This document shows positions 5,479 to 5,579 of a stretch of DNA of 5,579 bases, piece by piece. The position numbers and the translations under genes were made by a program. Source of the stretch: Gemmatimonadales bacterium. GTDB taxonomy: Bacteria; Gemmatimonadota; Gemmatimonadetes; Gemmatimonadales; GWC2-71-9. The stretch's first letter is position 1. Each line of letters starts with the position of its first letter. Location: assembly GCA_013813145.1 (NCBI GenBank), contig JACCSE010000274.1, forward strand, positions 1 to 5,579, given 5' to 3'. The notes beneath the pieces were generated by a model. It was not told where the DNA came from, ran no database searches, and saw only the letters and a list, made by a program, of their open reading frames with translations.

Positions 5479-5579
5479 ATGTCCCTCCTCGAAGCCCTCC
5501 GCATGGCCCTCCGCACCCTCCGGGCCCAGAAGCTCAAGAGCTTCTTCTCCCTGATCGGCGTGCTGATCGGGGTGACCTT
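5479..5579 (+). CDS. MacB/FtsX-type ABC permease, N-terminus only
   Basis: Thirty-three codons are visible before the window ends. They read MSLLEALRMALRTLRAQKLK followed by SFFSLIGVLIGVT. This matches the start of MacB-type permeases: an amphipathic segment (EALRMALRTLRAQKLKS), then the first membrane helix beginning FFSLIGVLIGV. By family and gene order it should be the inner-membrane partner of the preceding ATPase, with a large periplasmic domain encoded beyond the window. ATG 5479 fits the usual N-terminus. No Shine-Dalgarno sequence is visible, because the upstream bases are CCGTCCCCCA directly after the repeat arm. The in-frame ATG at 5503 is a less likely alternative, since it would shorten the conserved segment. 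Confidence 0.88.
   Translation, partial: MSLLEALRMALRTLRAQKLKSFFSLIGVLIGVT

Overview
The window is high-GC DNA from a Gram-negative bacterium: it encodes an outer-membrane TolC-type channel, a periplasmic adaptor and Sec-type signal peptides. The style (short intergenic gaps carrying 7-nt hairpin repeats, 'AAAQ'-type signal cleavage sites, a MacB-like exporter) reminds me of soil Gemmatimonadota, but that assignment is inference and no marker gene is present.

Layout. Positions 1-186 appear to hold the N-terminal part of a minus-strand membrane protein, divergent from the rest. On the plus strand follow a creatininase-family protein (178-897), whose central metal-binding motif is degenerate, and, 10 nt later, a small secreted protein of unknown function (908-1573). 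A 164-nt gap with a heptamer-based inverted repeat separates this pair from a second block: a TolC-type outer-membrane factor (1738-3294), a MacA/HlyD-type membrane-fusion protein (3387-4661), a MacB/LolD-type ABC ATPase (4658-5437, overlapping the adaptor stop by 3 nt), and the first 33 codons of a MacB/FtsX-type permease (5479 to the window end). These four genes would build one tripartite efflux or export pump: ATPase plus permease in the inner membrane, adaptor across the periplasm, TolC channel through the outer membrane. The substrate cannot be read from the sequence.

The most interesting content is between the genes. Three gaps each contain an inverted pair of arrays built on a 7-nt unit. 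Those at 3297-3370 and 5340-5470 share the unit CTATCGG/CCGATAG and also share a similar spacer when one is reversed (about 25 of 36 positions identical, no gaps), so they look like two copies of one element in opposite orientations. The third, at 1577-1656, has the same architecture with a different unit (GTCGCAG/CTGCGAC). Because 7 is not a multiple of 3, a CTATCGG array is open in all frames whereas a CCGATAG array stops all frames. The copy at 5340-5470 runs into the ABC ATPase gene and supplies its last 32 codons and its stop codon.

No tRNA, rRNA, CRISPR array, insertion sequence or convincing rho-independent terminator was seen. No gene-free stretch exceeds 300 nt.
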